A stretch of 7,314 nt of DNA from Candidatus Aphodomonas merdavium (GTDB taxonomy: Bacteria > Bacillota > Clostridia > Christensenellales > Aristaeellaceae), in assembly GCA_018715585.1 (NCBI GenBank), contig DVLH01000294.1:1-7314 (forward strand). Reading direction: 5' to 3'. The notes under the pieces are model-generated. The model saw nothing but the letters and a program-made list of their open reading frames with translations, was not told the DNA's origin and made no database searches. A program made the translations under genes and the position numbers. Shown one piece after another: positions 6,306 to 7,314 of the stretch (positions within the stretch are counted from its first letter, which is position 1; each line of letters starts with the position of its first letter).

Positions 6306-6319
6306 AGAAACCTTTTCCG

Positions 6320-7314
6320 TCAGCGGTTGAGCAGCGTCCCTTCCGTCTCCTTGTCGAAGAAGTGGAGATATTCCACATCGAAGCAGATCTTGAGCTTGTC
6401 CCCACCGCGGGACGTTGTGCGCGGATCGACGCGGCAAATCACGTTTTCATCTTTGCCGGACGTCTTTACATACAGGAACGTCTCGGAACCGAGCATTTCC
6501 ACCACTTCCACGTCAACGTCGATGGAAGCTTCCGGATGGGCCGCCACGACGGACTGATCATCGCTGAGGTTTTCGGGGCGAATGCCCATGATGACCTCTT
6601 TGCCGATGACGCCTTCATCGTTGAACTTGGCAACTTTCTTGTTGGGCACGAGGATCTTGTTGTTGCCAAAGCAGGCATAGACGCCGTCCGCTTCGCGCAC
6701 GAGCTTGACATTGAAGAAGTTCATCTGCGGGCTGCCAATAAAGCCGGCAACGAAGAGGTTGGTCGGATAGTCGTAGAGGTTCTGCGGCGTATCCACCTGC
6801 TGCATGAAGCCGTCCTTCATCACGACGATGCGGCTGCCCATTGTCAAGGCTTCGGTCTGGTCGTGCGTGACGTAGATGAACGTCGTCTGCAGGCGCTGGT
6901 GAAGCTTGGTGATCTCGGTACGCATGGCCACGCGCAGCTTGGCGTCCAAGTTGGAGAGCGGTTCGTCCATGAGGAAGACCTTCGGCTCGCGGACGATGGC
7001 GCGGCCCAAGGCAACGCGCTGGCGCTGGCCGCCGGAAAGCGCTTTCGGTTTGCGGTTGAGAAGATGTTCAATGTCAAGGATTTTTGCCGCCTCGTGCACG
7101 CGCTTGTCGATTTCCGCCTTGGGTGTTTTGCGCAGCTTCAGGCCGAACGCCATGTTGTCGTACACGGTCATGTGCGGATAGAGCGCGTAGTTCTGGAACA
7201 CCATCGCGATATCGCGATCCTTCGGCGCCACATCGTTGACAAGCTTGTCCGCAATGTACAGTTCGCCATCGGAGATCTCTTCCAGACCGGCGACCATGCG
7301 CAGGGTCGTGGACT
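6320..7314 (-). CDS. ugpC: Carbohydrate ABC transporter ATP-binding protein, MsmX/UgpC type (partial, N-terminus beyond right edge)
   Basis: The cytoplasmic ATPase that powers uptake of sugars, oligosaccharides or glycerol-3-phosphate by CUT1-family ABC transporters. Some 330 residues are visible. The window begins in the Walker A motif: the codons before MVAGLEE read STTLR, the tail of GKSTTLR. About 37-40 residues are missing against the usual 365-370. In fragment numbering the Q-loop is at Gln40 (MVFQNYALYPH), the signature LSGGQRQRVALGRA at 92-105, Walker B with the catalytic Glu at about 111-117 (KVFLMDEP), the D-loop SNLD at 120-123 and the H-loop His at 150 (VTHDQTEAL). The region from about 200 to the end is the MalK/UgpC-like OB-fold regulatory domain. 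MsmX-type ATPases often serve several transporters, and no permease or binding protein is visible here. The symbol is by homology only; msmX or msmK would be equally fair. A strong terminator follows. Confidence 0.95.
   Translation of the reverse strand, partial: STTLRMVAGLEEISDGELYIADKLVNDVAPKDRDIAMVFQNYALYPHMTVYDNMAFGLKLRKTPKAEIDKRVHEAAKILDIEHLLNRKPKALSGGQRQRVALGRAIVREPKVFLMDEPLSNLDAKLRVAMRTEITKLHQRLQTTFIYVTHDQTEALTMGSRIVVMKDGFMQQVDTPQNLYDYPTNLFVAGFIGSPQMNFFNVKLVREADGVYACFGNNKILVPNKKVAKFNDEGVIGKEVIMGIRPENLSDDQSVVAAHPEASIDVDVEVVEMLGSETFLYVKTSGKDENVICRVDPRTTSRGGDKLKICFDVEYLHFFDKETEGTLLNR

Noticed and set aside
6168..6437. A 90-residue N-terminal extension of the regulator from an ATG at 6437
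   Set aside because: It would be translated from the end of the ABC gene, through an intrinsic terminator and the 42-bp repeats. A strong ribosome binding site before the GTG at 6167 explains the start better.

Overview
The window looks like a chromosomal segment of a GC-rich member of the Firmicutes, most likely Clostridia. This is inferred from strong AGGAGG-type ribosome binding sites, sigma-A promoters of TTGAAA/TATAAT type, a V-type ATPase, an MsmX/UgpC-type sugar transporter ATPase next to a CdaR/PucR-type regulator, and a DUF3343 protein next to a class V aminotransferase. The species cannot be told from the sequence. All but one gene lie on the minus strand. Nothing here looks like a phage, transposon, CRISPR array, tRNA or rRNA, and no wholly undescribed system stands out.

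Reading the minus strand from right to left: (1) 7314-6320 is the 3' part of a sugar ABC transporter ATPase, followed by a strong intrinsic terminator. (2) After a short gap holding two near-identical 42-bp tandem repeats comes a CdaR/PucR-type regulator (6167-5133) with its own terminator at 5051-5099. (3) A secreted S41 C-terminal processing protease (4935-3742) follows, with a good promoter at 4977-5005. (4) It converges with the only plus-strand gene, a PLP-dependent cysteine desulfurase-like enzyme (2624-3745); the two stop codons overlap in a shared CTAG. (5) Divergent from the desulfurase-like gene is a small DUF3343 gene (2558-2289), a putative sulfur/selenium carrier. (6) Uracil phosphoribosyltransferase upp (2155-1526), with a near-consensus promoter embedded in a 14-bp inverted repeat, leads into V-type ATPase genes: a small coiled-coil stalk subunit (1495-1172), then subunit I (1185 to beyond the left edge).

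Functionally there are three themes: sugar import and its possible regulation (ABC ATPase and regulator), a likely sulfur or selenium transfer pair (desulfurase-like enzyme and DUF3343), and a upp/V-ATPase operon joining pyrimidine salvage to ion-translocating ATPase genes. The most useful points to check are the upp/V-ATPase linkage, the inverted repeat over the upp promoter, the DUF3343/desulfurase pair, and the 42-bp tandem repeat ahead of the regulator. Long plus-strand reading frames opposite the minus-strand genes are shadows of GC-rich codon use and are left out.
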